Notes under the pieces: generated by a model
Seen by the model: the letters and a program-made list of their open reading frames with translations, nothing else
The model's database searches: none
What the model was told of the DNA's origin: nothing
Source of the DNA: Promethearchaeia archaeon
GTDB taxonomy: Archaea > Asgardarchaeota > Lokiarchaeia > Sigyniarchaeales > SOKP01
Direction: 5' to 3'
NCBI GenBank assembly: GCA_029856295.1
Contig: JAHQWS010000129.1
Coordinates: 1 to 6,958, forward strand
Length of the DNA stretch: 6,958 bases
In this document: piece by piece, positions 6,543 to 6,958 of the stretch
Numbering within the stretch: the first letter of the stretch is position 1
Layout: each line of letters starts with the position of its first letter
Translations under genes and position numbers: made by a program

Positions 6543-6585
6543 TTATAATTATAATCTTGTTAGTTTTATAATTTGAGGTTAAAGA
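6543..6585 (+). repeat. 43-bp direct repeat, copy 2 (gene-end relic)
   Basis: This is the second copy of the repeat at 5674-5716. In the matching frame it still encodes the membrane-protein tail IIIILLVL followed by TAA. Upstream the frame is closed by a stop at 6530-6532, so no gene remains. It lies in the 259-bp stretch 6334-6592, which otherwise holds only the presumed promoter of the toxin-antitoxin pair and A/T-rich DNA without recognisable structure. Confidence 0.9.
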
Positions 6586-6592
6586 TACTTTA

Positions 6593-6958
6593 CTAAAATT
6601 TCAACTCCTTACCATCAATCTGGATCTTAATCTTATCCCTTAAGATAAGAAGCTCAATCTCCTTCTTTAGCGTATTCTCATCAACGTGTAAATCATCTTT
6701 TATTAATTCATGTAATTTCTTAAAAGATATTGAGGTTTGTTTTCCAGCTAAAGTATTTATCTGGTTAAGAATTACTTCTTGGTTATAAAAAGAGCGAGTA
6801 TTTGAATCAAGCTGATAGAGTTTATGAGTCAAATTATAATCAAAATCCCCGTTTTTTTCTATTTCTTTCAATTTTTCAATCAGAATGAGGGCATCTTGAT
6901 ATTTTTCTTTAGCCATTAAATCTGAAACGTCTGCCAATTGCTTTGTGAAATCCTGTCG
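6593..6958 (-). CDS. Unrecognised protein, C-terminal part (5' end outside window), possible PCI/winged-helix tail
   Basis: The frame is open to the right edge (seven more codons beyond the TTG at 6937), so only the C-terminal 121 or so residues are visible. From that TTG, residues 1-35 are a charged helical hairpin (MAKEKYQDALILIEKLKEI at 8-26). The C-terminal 45 residues read as helix-helix-strand: SISFKKLHEL (69-78), DENTLKKEIELLILRDKI (86-103), then KIQIDGKELKF. That order resembles the winged-helix end of PCI-domain proteins, where a helix pair is followed by a short beta wing, but the match is by pattern only. No catalytic motif is seen. It ends 7 bp from repeat copy 2 and is convergent with the small membrane-protein gene, apparently its original neighbour before the toxin-antitoxin cassette arrived. 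Confidence 0.6.
   Translation of the reverse strand, partial: RQDFTKQLADVSDLMAKEKYQDALILIEKLKEIEKNGDFDYNLTHKLYQLDSNTRSFYNQEVILNQINTLAGKQTSISFKKLHELIKDDLHVDENTLKKEIELLILRDKIKIQIDGKELKF

Larger units (their letters stand above)
5674..6585. mobile_element. Candidate repeat-bounded toxin-antitoxin insertion
   Basis: Two copies of a 43-bp direct repeat bracket only the two-gene cassette and its leader. Copy 1 is the functional 3' end of the small membrane-protein gene; copy 2 lies 7 bp before the end of the convergent gene at the right edge. Removing one repeat and the cassette (869 bp) would leave a simple tail-to-tail pair of those two genes. This geometry resembles site-specific integration into a gene end. 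No recombinase or transposase is encoded inside, so any mobility would need an enzyme from elsewhere. Tandem duplication followed by loss is the main alternative. Confidence 0.35.

Noticed and set aside
1..6958. tRNA, rRNA or other structured RNA genes
   Set aside because: No GC-rich island or cloverleaf-like stretch stands out; the only locally GC-richer parts are conserved codons of uxaE and uxaC.

Overview
The window is AT-rich with long A/T runs, and its gene set suggests an Asgard archaeon of the Lokiarchaeia (Promethearchaeia) type. The best lineage evidence is the minus-strand pair at 3870-5322. It encodes a HEAT-repeat protein with a leucine-rich tail and an MglA/Ras-like small GTPase; both families are heavily expanded in those genomes. 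TATA-like boxes at archaeal spacing and TTG start codons fit, but no rRNA or tRNA is present to settle the assignment.

Left part (1-3848): the 3' end of an ATP-grasp ligase gene (MfnD/COG1821-like) runs in from the left edge. It ends convergently against a small four-helix membrane protein that resembles Yip1-domain proteins. Divergent from that, after only 14 nt, is a two-gene hexuronate operon, uxaE-uxaC. UxaC isomerises D-glucuronate to D-fructuronate and D-galacturonate to D-tagaturonate. UxaE epimerises D-tagaturonate to D-fructuronate. Together the two enzymes funnel both common hexuronates into fructuronate without the separate tagaturonate reductase/altronate dehydratase branch.

Middle part (3870-5702): the HEAT/LRR-like gene and the GTPase gene lie on the minus strand, each apparently starting at TTG. 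Divergent from the GTPase is a 70-residue protein with an acidic head and a single C-terminal transmembrane helix.

Right part (5703-6958): a compact minus-strand two-gene cassette encodes an 89-aa antitoxin-like protein overlapping a 113-aa DUF6516/TumE-like toxin. It is flanked by a 43-bp direct repeat (41/43 identical). The repeat is the 3' end of the small membrane-protein gene plus 14 nt beyond its stop, so the cassette appears to sit in a duplicated gene end, like an integrated element that restores its target gene. The 3' end of an unrecognised gene, with a possible PCI/winged-helix tail, runs off the right edge.

The most interesting features are the repeat-flanked toxin-antitoxin cassette with no recombinase of its own, the compact hexuronate operon in an apparently Asgard context, and the GTPase/HEAT pair.
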